DNA of 64,000 bases, taken from positions 1,399,001 through 1,463,000 of the forward strand of contig NZ_CP025119.1 in assembly GCF_002831685.1 (NCBI RefSeq), in the 5' to 3' direction. Under the pieces are notes generated by a model. It saw only the letters and a program-made list of their open reading frames with translations. It was not told the DNA's origin and did no database searches. This stretch comes from Polaribacter sp. ALD11. GTDB lineage: Bacteria; Bacteroidota; Bacteroidia; Flavobacteriales; Flavobacteriaceae. Shown in pieces: positions 9,216 to 16,698 of the stretch (the first letter of the stretch is position 1; every line of letters starts with the position of its first letter). The position numbers and the translations under genes are program-made.

Positions 9216-10030
9216 AAAATATAAAGTGTTATTCAAAAAATGCTCTTACTTTTCATAAAAATATAGTTAATGATAGTTTGAATAAAGGAGAGGATAAAGA
9301 TAATTTATTAAAAAACGAATCTGATATAACTAAAGCATATGCAGATTACAAAGATAAGTTTAATAAGAATAATTTGTTTACTATTTCTGCGCATGGTTTT
9401 GATGGTGAGGATAAAGCAAATCTCTTAAAGCTTTATTCATCGCAAAGAAAGTCTATTATACAACTCAAAATAGAGCTAACAACAAATGAATTAAAACAAA
9501 GAATAAATACTTGTCCTAATTGCACAATAGAGAAAGTGGCTTCTTTAGATCATTATATCCCAAAGGATGAATTCCCTGAATTTTCGGTTAACCCAATTAA
9601 TCTAGTGCCTTGTTGTTCGACTTGCAACTCTAAAAAGAAAGAAAATTGGAAAGATGATAAGCAGTTATTATTTTTAAATCTCTATTCAGACATAATTCCT
9701 CTTTCGCAATATTTGTTTGTAAATGTGATATCGAAGACAGAATTTACATTTGAATTAAAAAATGTATCTAAAATAGATTCAAACCTTTTTAAAGTTATTG
9801 GTAGTCATTATGGTAAGTTGAATTTATTACAACGTTTCAGAGAAGATTCTGATGAAGTTATTTCGGAATTAGATTTACTAATTTCTAATGGAAGAGATTC
9901 ATTTAACAATGATACAAAGCTTGAAAAATTTATTAATAATCACTACTCTACAGTAGAAAAAAGAGATGGTGTTAATAATTGGAAGGTAGTACTTGTAAAA
10001 GCAATGCTAAACAGTAAAATTTATTTCTAG
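9212..10030 (+). CDS. HNH endonuclease partner of the upstream ATPase (PtuB-like)
   Basis: A 272-aa HNH nuclease. Zinc-binding pairs C101/C104 and C135/C138 frame the catalytic region: 'LDHYIPK' with H114, and 'NPINLVPCCSTCNSKKK' with N130. Residues 1-90 are helical and charged; residues 150-272 form an extra C-terminal region. It begins inside the ATPase stop codon (ATGA overlap), so the two products are probably made in fixed ratio and act together, with the ATPase controlling DNA cleavage. The family is clear; the phage trigger is unknown. Confidence 0.82.
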   Translation: MKNIKCYSKNALTFHKNIVNDSLNKGEDKDNLLKNESDITKAYADYKDKFNKNNLFTISAHGFDGEDKANLLKLYSSQRKSIIQLKIELTTNELKQRINTCPNCTIEKVASLDHYIPKDEFPEFSVNPINLVPCCSTCNSKKKENWKDDKQLLFLNLYSDIIPLSQYLFVNVISKTEFTFELKNVSKIDSNLFKVIGSHYGKLNLLQRFREDSDEVISELDLLISNGRDSFNNDTKLEKFINNHYSTVEKRDGVNNWKVVLVKAMLNSKIYF

Positions 10031-10040
10031 TTATAATAGA

Positions 10041-10166
10041 ATGACAATGATCAAACCACAAACCATACAAATATATTTACCAAATGATTCGCCAACTATT
10101 ATTGGTAAAACAGGTCGCATTTTAATACAAGTAGAAAGTTTGGCAGAGATGTTTATGAAAGAGTAA
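10041..10166 (+). pseudogene. Possible fragment of a GIY-YIG nuclease gene
   Basis: A 41-codon open frame opens with 'MIKPQTIQIYLPN', which resembles the N-terminus of the small GIY-YIG nucleases often found in type I restriction loci. After ~25 residues the similarity ends and the frame closes ('ESLAEMFMKE'). The catalytic GIY and YIG segments are missing. It is probably a decayed fragment. Alternatively, this 161-bp gap serves as leader, or RNA antitoxin region, for the deaminase gene that starts 25 bp later. Similarity is from memory. Confidence 0.45.
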
Positions 10167-10191
10167 AAATTAAATAAAAAAAGAAAAAGAT

Positions 10192-12150
10192 ATGAGTTTA
10201 AACAATTTTTATAAATTACGTAAAAACTTTATACTGTTAGGTTTAACAGGAAAAATGCAATCTGGTGCAACTGCAATCGCAGATTTATTAAGTAAAGAAA
10301 ATTTGGATAAAAAACAAAAAGATTTTTTTTCTGAATTTCAAGAAACTTACAAAGGAGTTAGTGCTAGTGAATCAAGTAAGATTAGAAGGATTAATGATTT
10401 TTTTAAATATGATAGTAACTGGGTAAGGTTTGATGTTTTAGATTATAGAAATGTTTTAATCTTATTTATATTACATCATAATTATGATGATGATACTGAA
10501 AAATTTGCAGAAAATATAGCTAATTGGATTTGTAGTTTAGGAGATTATAAAAATGATTTTGAAACCCCTCGATTTGGTGGAACAGTAGGTATTGCAAAGG
10601 GTAGTTCAATTTTCTTGAAAACAGAATTTAAAGATGCTATATTAAATCCACTTTCAGAATTAAACATTTCTTTTAACACTGACACTTTATTAGAATTTTT
10701 AAAGGAAACTAACGACGATTTCTTCTTTAATAAAAACTTTCAAGAATTTGCAAAATGCTTTCACGACAAATTAGATAGTTATAGTCCGTTTCTAAAACAT
10801 AAGCTAATGCATGTATCAGCATATTGTTTAAGACGTTTTGGTTCATTAGATATAAAGATAATCAAAGAAAATACTAAAGATATAGGTTTACAACATATAT
10901 ATATAATTGCAGATGCCATTAACCGTCTAATCAAAATTCATAGGAAAGCATCAAAAAAAGAAGATAAAGTAGCACATGTAATTATTGATAGATTAAAAAA
11001 CTCCTATGAGTTAATGTATTTTAAAGAAAAATATTCTGGTTTTTATATGGTTTCTTCAAATTGCAATCAAAAAGAAAGACAATTAAGAATTAAAGAAAAA
11101 TACAATAATCAAACTTTTACAACAGATAAAGAAGAAAACCTAAAACTAATATCAGATTTAGACGAGTTAGAGTATAAAGTAAAAGAGTTCAAAGCAGGGG
11201 TATTTGATGGGTTTGATGTTGAAAATTGTGTTCAAAAAGCAGATTATCATACATATTTAGATAAAATTTTAGATAATGATTCTATAATAGAAAAATTTGC
11301 ACAAGCTTCAAAAAAGGTGAAAAATAAAAAAATAGATAGAACGAACGAATTTTATATTTATCAGCCACTATCATTACAAATATTAAAACTAATAGCACTA
11401 ATACAACAACCTGGTTTAATTACACCTACTTATATTGAGCGTATTATGCAAATAGCGCATACTACAAAGTTAAATTCTGGTTGTATTTCAAGACAAGTTG
11501 GTGCTGTTGTAACAGACGCTAGTTTTTCCGTAAAAGGTATTGGCTGGAATGACGTACCTGAAGGACAAACACCATGTGCAAATAGGGATTTAAGGGATTT
11601 AGTAAATGATAAAAAGATAGGCTTTACTCAATTCGAATTAGGTGATACAGAACATACATATGATGATGGAAAAAGTTTTAATGAAAAAATAAAATTCGAC
11701 TATAGTTCATCTTCTGAAAATATAGATGAAAAATTAGAAGGTAGACCATGTTCTTTTTGTTTTAAAACATTTCATAACAAATATGAAGGGGTAGACAACC
11801 AAGTTCACACTAGATCTCTGCACGCAGAAGAGAATGCCATGCTTCAGATTGCTAAAAATGGTGGACAGGGATTAAAAAGAGGCAATCTTTTTACAACTGC
11901 ATCACCTTGTGAGCTTTGTTCTAAAAAAGCATTTCAATTAGGTATTAAAAATATTTTTTATATCGATTTATACCCTGGTATTTCAGAAAAACATATTCTA
12001 CAAGGAGGAACAAATTCTAATTCCAATCCAAAATTATATCAATTTCAAGGCGTTATAGGTAGAGGCTATCAAAAACTATATGAACCTTTTATGACGATTA
12101 AAGATGAAACTATTTTAAGGTCAAGTATTCAACCTACTCCAAAAAAATAG
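10192..12150 (+). CDS. Anti-phage dCTP/dCMP deaminase (AvcD-like; P-loop plus deaminase)
   Basis: A 652-aa protein with the two-part layout of antiviral cytidine deaminases. The N-terminus has a kinase-like P-loop, 'GLTGKMQSGAT' at 17-27. The C-terminal third is a zinc deaminase: 'HAEENAML' with H544 and E546, and 'PCELC' with C573 and C576. Extra cysteines lie in 'RPCSFCFKTF'. Known AvcD/DCD enzymes convert dC nucleotides to dU forms on infection and starve phage of dCTP. In the Vibrio system a small RNA (AvcI) restrains the enzyme; the 161-bp gap upstream is the place to look here. It could act alone in this island. Confidence 0.85.
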   Translation: MSLNNFYKLRKNFILLGLTGKMQSGATAIADLLSKENLDKKQKDFFSEFQETYKGVSASESSKIRRINDFFKYDSNWVRFDVLDYRNVLILFILHHNYDDDTEKFAENIANWICSLGDYKNDFETPRFGGTVGIAKGSSIFLKTEFKDAILNPLSELNISFNTDTLLEFLKETNDDFFFNKNFQEFAKCFHDKLDSYSPFLKHKLMHVSAYCLRRFGSLDIKIIKENTKDIGLQHIYIIADAINRLIKIHRKASKKEDKVAHVIIDRLKNSYELMYFKEKYSGFYMVSSNCNQKERQLRIKEKYNNQTFTTDKEENLKLISDLDELEYKVKEFKAGVFDGFDVENCVQKADYHTYLDKILDNDSIIEKFAQASKKVKNKKIDRTNEFYIYQPLSLQILKLIALIQQPGLITPTYIERIMQIAHTTKLNSGCISRQVGAVVTDASFSVKGIGWNDVPEGQTPCANRDLRDLVNDKKIGFTQFELGDTEHTYDDGKSFNEKIKFDYSSSSENIDEKLEGRPCSFCFKTFHNKYEGVDNQVHTRSLHAEENAMLQIAKNGGQGLKRGNLFTTASPCELCSKKAFQLGIKNIFYIDLYPGISEKHILQGGTNSNSNPKLYQFQGVIGRGYQKLYEPFMTIKDETILRSSIQPTPKK

Positions 12151-12189
12151 TAATCATCTTTTAAAATAATTAACTCAAAAATCTCCGCT

Positions 12190-14151
12190 ATGAGACTTCT
12201 TACCAAATCACGATTTAAATTAGGACTAGAATGTCCAAACAAACTTTACTACACTCGTAAAAAAGAATATGCTAATAAAAAGCAAGAAGATCCTTTTTTA
12301 CAAGCATTAGCACAGGGTGGTTTTCAGGTAGAAGAATTAGCAAGAATGCATTATCCAAATGGGATTCTTATTGAAGGAAATGATGGAGATTATGAATTAC
12401 TTTGGGAACAAACACAAAAATTATTAGAACAAGAAAACGTAATAATATATGAACCTGCTTTTCTTGTTAATGGCTTATTTATAAGAGTAGATGTTTTAGT
12501 GAAAAAAGGAAATAATATTGAGCTGATTGAAGTAAAATCGAAATCCTTTACACCAGATGATGATAATCTATTTATAGGTAAAAAAGGTGGAATGGTTTCT
12601 AGTTGGAAACCTTATTTGTTTGACATTGCTTTTCAAAAGTATGTTATTCAATTATCCTACCCTGCTTGGAACATTCATTCTTACTTAATGATGGCAGATA
12701 AATCTAAAAAATCAAGTATTGATGGATTGAATCAATTGTTTAGAATCAGTAATAAAGGAGAAAACAGGACAGGTGTAATAAAAAAAGTAGAAACACTAGA
12801 TGAAACAGGAAGTCCTGTTTTAGGAAGAAAAAATGTTACCAAAATTATAGCGGATATTGAATCAAATAAATATTTGTATCATGATAGTTTGACTTTTCAA
12901 GAATCAATAAAGTATTTAAAAGAAGCCTATTTAAAAGATAAATATGCAAACTGGCCAACAAGTTTTAACTCTTGTAAAAGTTGTGAATTTACTTGTACAA
13001 ATGATGACGAACTACTTGGTTTAAAATCTGGGTTTAAAGAGTGTTTTACGAAACAGCACCTTTGGACAGAAAATGATTTTAATAAAGAAAATATTTTTGA
13101 TATTTATTACTTCACACAAGGTAAAAAACTATTTAATGAAGGTGTTTTATTTAAAGATCAGCTCACTGAAGAAAATATTAATTTAAAGGAAGAATTAGGG
13201 AAATTAAGCAGAACTAATCGACAAATTCTACAGATAGAAAAAGCGGTAAATAATGATAATTCATATTTTGTAGACAAAGAAGGTTTAAAGGAAGAGATCG
13301 ATAACTGGAACTTTCCTTTACATTTTATAGATTTTGAAACTAGTACGGTAGCGCTACCCTTTAATAAAGGATTAAAACCTTATGAGCAAGTTGCTTTTCA
13401 ATATTCTCATCATATTTATTATAAAAATGGACATATAGAACATGCCAATGAATACATAAACAACAAAGCAGGTTTTTTCCCAAACTTTGAGTTCATTCGT
13501 TCTCTAAAGAAAGCTTTAGAAAATGATGAAGGAACAATTTTTAAATATTCTAGTCATGAAAACACCATATTAAACGCAATTTATGTTCAATTATTATCAT
13601 CTTCTGAACCAGACAAGAAGGAATTAATAGATTTCATTCAACATATTTCACACTCAAAAAATGATAGCACCACTAAATGGAAAGGGAAACGCGATATGGT
13701 GGATTTATGGGTGGTTCAAAAAAATTTCTATTACAATCCGTTAACAAAGGGTTCAAATTCTATAAAAGCTGTTTTACCAGCTTCGTTAAGCTCCAGTAAC
13801 TTATTAAAAGAAAAATATTCACAACCAATAAAAAACATCAATGTTACAAGCCAAAATTTTTCTGAAGATCATATTTGGCTGAAAACTGATGAGGGAAAAA
13901 TAGAAAACCCTTATAAAATGTTGCCTTCTGTATTTGAAGGCTGGAGTGAAGAACAACTAGAAAATACATTATCCGAAATTGAAGATATAGATAATGGTGG
14001 TGCAGCACTTACAGCCTATGGAAAATTGCAATATACGGATATGGAGCAAGAAGAAATTGATGAATTGACAACAGCTCTACTTAAATATTGTGAGTTAGAT
14101 ACACTAGCAATGGTTATGATATTTGAACACTTTAAAGAGTTAGTAGAATAG
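12190..14151 (+). CDS. DUF2779 domain protein, putative nuclease
   Basis: A 653-aa protein of the DUF2779 family. The N-terminal part looks like a Cas4/PD-(D/E)XK nuclease: 'LGLECPNKLYY' near the start, 'ELIEVKSKS' with the E-x-K core near residue 116, and a cysteine cluster 'CKSCEFTC' near residue 260 that could bind an iron-sulfur cluster with the first cysteine. The C-terminal half opens with 'HFIDFET' (D381, E383), an RNase H/DEDD exonuclease-like start, and ends with 'YCELDTLAMVMIFEHF'. It follows the deaminase by 39 bp. Biochemical role is not established to my knowledge; a nuclease role is inferred from motifs. Confidence 0.75.
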   Translation: MRLLTKSRFKLGLECPNKLYYTRKKEYANKKQEDPFLQALAQGGFQVEELARMHYPNGILIEGNDGDYELLWEQTQKLLEQENVIIYEPAFLVNGLFIRVDVLVKKGNNIELIEVKSKSFTPDDDNLFIGKKGGMVSSWKPYLFDIAFQKYVIQLSYPAWNIHSYLMMADKSKKSSIDGLNQLFRISNKGENRTGVIKKVETLDETGSPVLGRKNVTKIIADIESNKYLYHDSLTFQESIKYLKEAYLKDKYANWPTSFNSCKSCEFTCTNDDELLGLKSGFKECFTKQHLWTENDFNKENIFDIYYFTQGKKLFNEGVLFKDQLTEENINLKEELGKLSRTNRQILQIEKAVNNDNSYFVDKEGLKEEIDNWNFPLHFIDFETSTVALPFNKGLKPYEQVAFQYSHHIYYKNGHIEHANEYINNKAGFFPNFEFIRSLKKALENDEGTIFKYSSHENTILNAIYVQLLSSSEPDKKELIDFIQHISHSKNDSTTKWKGKRDMVDLWVVQKNFYYNPLTKGSNSIKAVLPASLSSSNLLKEKYSQPIKNINVTSQNFSEDHIWLKTDEGKIENPYKMLPSVFEGWSEEQLENTLSEIEDIDNGGAALTAYGKLQYTDMEQEEIDELTTALLKYCELDTLAMVMIFEHFKELVE

Positions 14152-14215
14152 TATTATTTACCAGGAATGAAAATTTTACACCCTATAATTTTTAATAAAA
14201 CAGTAAATTACCCTT

Positions 14216-14232
14216 GTTCATGAAACATGAAC
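14216..14232. promoter_or_regulatory. Palindromic operator 1 upstream of abiEi
   Basis: A perfect inverted repeat, GTTCATG-AAA-CATGAAC (7-bp arms, 3-bp spacer). A second copy with the same arms lies 85 bp downstream. AbiEi-family antitoxins are known to repress their own operons by binding inverted repeats, so this is a likely AbiEi site upstream of the promoter. Confidence 0.7.
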
Positions 14233-14289
14233 ATTGTTATTAATTGAACAAAACAGCTATAAATTGATAACACTTCAATAAATGTTTAG

Positions 14290-14297
14290 TACATTTG
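14290..14297 (+). promoter_or_regulatory. Bacteroidetes-type -7 promoter box of the abiE operon
   Basis: TACATTTG fits the TAnnTTTG consensus, with a TTG 26 bp upstream (14264) as a plausible -33 element. It lies between the two palindromes; the second begins 3 bp after it and would cover the transcription start. Confidence 0.55.
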
Positions 14298-14300
14298 AAT

Positions 14301-14317
14301 GTTCATGTAACATGAAC
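14301..14317. promoter_or_regulatory. Palindromic operator 2 upstream of abiEi
   Basis: GTTCATG-TAA-CATGAAC, with the same 7-bp arms as operator 1 and a different 3-bp spacer. It overlaps the expected transcription start and lies 21 bp before the abiEi start codon, a position suited to repression. Confidence 0.72.
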
Positions 14318-14338
14318 GGTAAGTAAAAATGAACAAAA

Positions 14339-15325
14339 ATGACTAATTTCATACATATACAAGAGTTTTTTGATACTTTAAATTTTGATATAGAAATTAT
14401 ACATCAAAATAATGACTCAAAAAACGAAGAGCCTATTTATTCTATAAATAATGAAAAAGTATTTATAGAAGTAAAGAATGAGATAAGACCACAAAGTGTA
14501 ACCTCTTTTATTCATCAAAAAGATAAAAAAACACCACTACTTATTGCTTCAAAATATATTACACCAAAAGCAAAAAACATCTTAAAAGAAAATAACATAA
14601 ATTATATAGATAGTTTTGGAAATGCCTTTATTCATTTAAAAAATCTAAAAATTTTCATTGAGCAAGGCAATGCAAAACCTGCTGTTAGTAATTATTCGAA
14701 TATACTAACACAAGCCTCTGCCCAAATTATCTTTCAATTGCTTAAAGACCCTGCTCAAATTAATGAAACACAGCGTTATTTAGCACATATAAGTAAAGTA
14801 TCATTAGGTAGCGTTAGTAAATGTATGAAAGCGCTTTTAGATGAAGGTTTTGTAGTAAAATGGAATAAAGAGGAGAAATATCAATTAGTAAGAAGAGATG
14901 AATTATTAGAAAAATGGATAACGTTATGTAACGAAAAAATACTACCAGCATATAAAATTGGTAGGTTTACTTTTTCTAAACAACATAACAATTGGGAAAC
15001 ACAATTGAACAATAGCGAAGCTCTTTGGTCAGGTGAACCTGCAGCTTCATTGATTACAAAATATCTCAATCCAGAGCAGTTTTCATTATTCACTGATAAG
15101 AATAAACAAGAAATAATAACACAATTAAAACTAGTGCCAGATATAAATGGCGAAATCACCATTTACGCACCTTTTTGGATCGTTAGTAAACCTATTGAAA
15201 GAGTTAATATTCAAAATGTAGTAGATCCTTTAATTATATATGCAGAATTAATATATAGTAATAACAATAGAAATATAGAAACAGCACAAATACTATTTAA
15301 TGAATACATCAAACCAAACCTTTAA
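14339..15325 (+). CDS. abiEi: AbiEi-family antitoxin (type IV toxin-antitoxin, winged-helix regulator)
   Basis: A 328-aa protein, cognate to the nucleotidyltransferase toxin encoded next. Residues 1-110 form an N-terminal domain. Residues ~120-185 form a winged-helix module ('AQIIFQLLKDPAQINETQRY', then 'VSLGSVSKCMKALLDEGFV', a clear recognition helix). The C-terminal domain ('ALWSGEPAASLITKYL') matches the region that blocks the toxin in AbiE systems. The start follows two palindromes and a promoter box. Its 3' end overlaps the toxin gene by 26 bp, so the two are translationally coupled. It is longer than the classical lactococcal AbiEi. Confidence 0.82.
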   Translation: MTNFIHIQEFFDTLNFDIEIIHQNNDSKNEEPIYSINNEKVFIEVKNEIRPQSVTSFIHQKDKKTPLLIASKYITPKAKNILKENNINYIDSFGNAFIHLKNLKIFIEQGNAKPAVSNYSNILTQASAQIIFQLLKDPAQINETQRYLAHISKVSLGSVSKCMKALLDEGFVVKWNKEEKYQLVRRDELLEKWITLCNEKILPAYKIGRFTFSKQHNNWETQLNNSEALWSGEPAASLITKYLNPEQFSLFTDKNKQEIITQLKLVPDINGEITIYAPFWIVSKPIERVNIQNVVDPLIIYAELIYSNNNRNIETAQILFNEYIKPNL

Positions 15326-16151
15326 ACAGTATTCATTTGCGCATCACGCAAAAGTATATGCTATTTTAGAAACTGTTTTCGCTGAATATGGAATAACTTA
15401 TTACTTAATTGGAGCTAATGCAAGAGATGTTCAGTTATATAAACAAGGTATAAAACCCACAAGAGGTACTGCTGATATTGATTTTGCAGTTATGATTCCC
15501 GATTTTGAAATATACAATTCAATTTTTGAAGCTTTATGTGCTAGAGGTTTTAGAACTACAAAAGAAGCTTACAGATTAGTTTTTGATGAAACAAATACTG
15601 TTTTAGATTTGATGCCTTACGGAAAAATAGAACAAGAATACACCGTTAACTTTACAGAAAGAGAATTATCGTTGTCCGTATTAGGTTTTAAAGAAGTAGG
15701 AGAACATATTGAAACAGTAAACATCAAAGAAGAAAACTACACACTTCCAGTATCACCTGTAGAAGGATTAATCATTTTAAAATTAATTTCATGGGAGGAT
15801 AAACCAGAGTTAAGAATGAAAGATTTAGAAGATATTTCATTCTTATTACAGCATGCTTGGTCTTTGTATGAAGAGGAAGCATATAGTAATCATTTAGATT
15901 TATTTGATGATAATTTTGATACACAAATTACTGCAGCAAGAATTATTGGCAGAAAAATGAAACCAATTATAAATCAGAATGAAAAACTAAAAAATACGAT
16001 TATAAATATTCTTAAAAAAAGCAGTGTAAAAAAAGATAAAGCAGAAAACCCAGAGATTATACTGGCTCAAACTATGAACAAATCTATAGAAGAAATTAAT
16101 ATTTTGGTTTCAAGTATTTTAATGGGAATTAATGATGACTTAAAACAATAA
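15300..16151 (+). CDS. abiEii: AbiEii/AbiGii-family nucleotidyltransferase toxin
   Basis: A 283-aa toxin of the DUF1814 nucleotidyltransferase family. The polymerase-beta-like core is visible: 'YYLIGANARDV' as the G-rich motif, then 'RGTADIDFAV' supplying the catalytic acidic pair, and a later 'TVLDLMPYG' acid. Known members transfer nucleotides to tRNA or other acceptors and stop growth on infection; the substrate here is unknown. The gene starts inside the 3' end of abiEi. It is the last gene before the tRNA cluster. Confidence 0.85.
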   Translation: MNTSNQTFKQYSFAHHAKVYAILETVFAEYGITYYLIGANARDVQLYKQGIKPTRGTADIDFAVMIPDFEIYNSIFEALCARGFRTTKEAYRLVFDETNTVLDLMPYGKIEQEYTVNFTERELSLSVLGFKEVGEHIETVNIKEENYTLPVSPVEGLIILKLISWEDKPELRMKDLEDISFLLQHAWSLYEEEAYSNHLDLFDDNFDTQITAARIIGRKMKPIINQNEKLKNTIINILKKSSVKKDKAENPEIILAQTMNKSIEEINILVSSILMGINDDLKQ

Positions 16152-16159
16152 ACATTGAC

Positions 16160-16224
16160 ACGTATTTTTCATGAATTAACTGCAACTCTTTCTAAAAATC
16201 TTTATCAAGCTTAAAAAAATACGT
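16160..16224. repeat. 10-bp inverted repeat with a ~45-bp loop after abiEii
   Basis: ACGTATTTTT at 16160-16169 is the reverse complement of AAAAATACGT at 16215-16224. The arms are AT-rich and far apart, so this may be chance, a weak termination structure or an end marker of the island. Confidence 0.3.
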
Positions 16225-16280
16225 TACTATTCTATTTTATTAAATAAATTAGCCCCCTATTTCGACCCCCTAAAAACAAA

Positions 16281-16314
16281 AAAGCCTTCAAAACCAAATG
16301 GTTAAGAAGACTTT
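16281..16314 (-). terminator. Rho-independent terminator of the tRNA operon
   Basis: Arms 16281-16289 and 16306-16314 pair over 9 bp with one G-U, with an inner AACC/GGTT extension. On the minus strand a T-rich tract follows (16271-16280 and beyond). It sits 4 bp after the tRNA-Arg 3' end. Confidence 0.7.
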
Positions 16315-16317
16315 AAG

Positions 16318-16391
16318 TGAGCCCTGAAGGATTCGAACCTTCGACCGCCTCCTTAGAAGGGAGGTGCTCTATCCAGCTGAGCTAAGAGCCC
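16318..16391 (-). tRNA. tRNA-Arg (anticodon TCT)
   Basis: The cloverleaf is visible on the minus strand: acceptor GGGCTCT/AGGGCTC, D arm 'AGCTCAGCTGGATAGAGC', anticodon stem CCTCC/GGAGG around CTTCTAA (anticodon TCT), and T arm with GGTTCGAATCC. Discriminator A, no encoded CCA. Its 3' end faces the defence island, making it a candidate integration site. Confidence 0.95.
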
Positions 16392-16421
16392 GTAGTTTTA
16401 AAGTTGCTACGTACAACTATG

Positions 16422-16496
16422 TCGGGGTGGCAGGATTCGAACCTGCGACCTCCTCGTCCCAAACGAGGCGCGATGACCGGGCTACGCTACACCCCG
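16422..16496 (-). tRNA. tRNA-Pro (anticodon TGG)
   Basis: Acceptor CGGGGTG/CACCCCG, anticodon stem CCTCG/CGAGG around TTTGGGA (anticodon TGG), T loop GGTTCGAATCC. The CGGGG acceptor and TGG anticodon fit proline. It lies 30 bp upstream of tRNA-Arg in the same orientation. Confidence 0.95.
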
Positions 16497-16514
16497 AGTG
16501 TAACTTTTTAATTG

Positions 16515-16598
16515 CGGAGAGACAGGGACTCGAACCCTGGAGCCAGTTACCCGGCTACAGATTAGCAATCTGCTGCATTACCACTCTGCCATCTCTCC
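16515..16598 (-). tRNA. tRNA-Ser (anticodon GCT)
   Basis: An 84-nt class II tRNA: acceptor GGAGAGA/TCTCTCC, anticodon stem CAGAT/ATCTG with anticodon GCT, a long variable arm (GCCGGGTAACTGGC) and T loop GGTTCGAGTCC. It is first in the Ser-Pro-Arg cluster. Confidence 0.95.
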
Positions 16599-16698
16599 TG
16601 TTAATGAACTTACCGCAGTTGTTTAAAATTGCGAGTGCAAATGTACTACTAGATTTACAATTTAACAAGATATTTTTGCCTTTTTTTTACTTTTTTTT

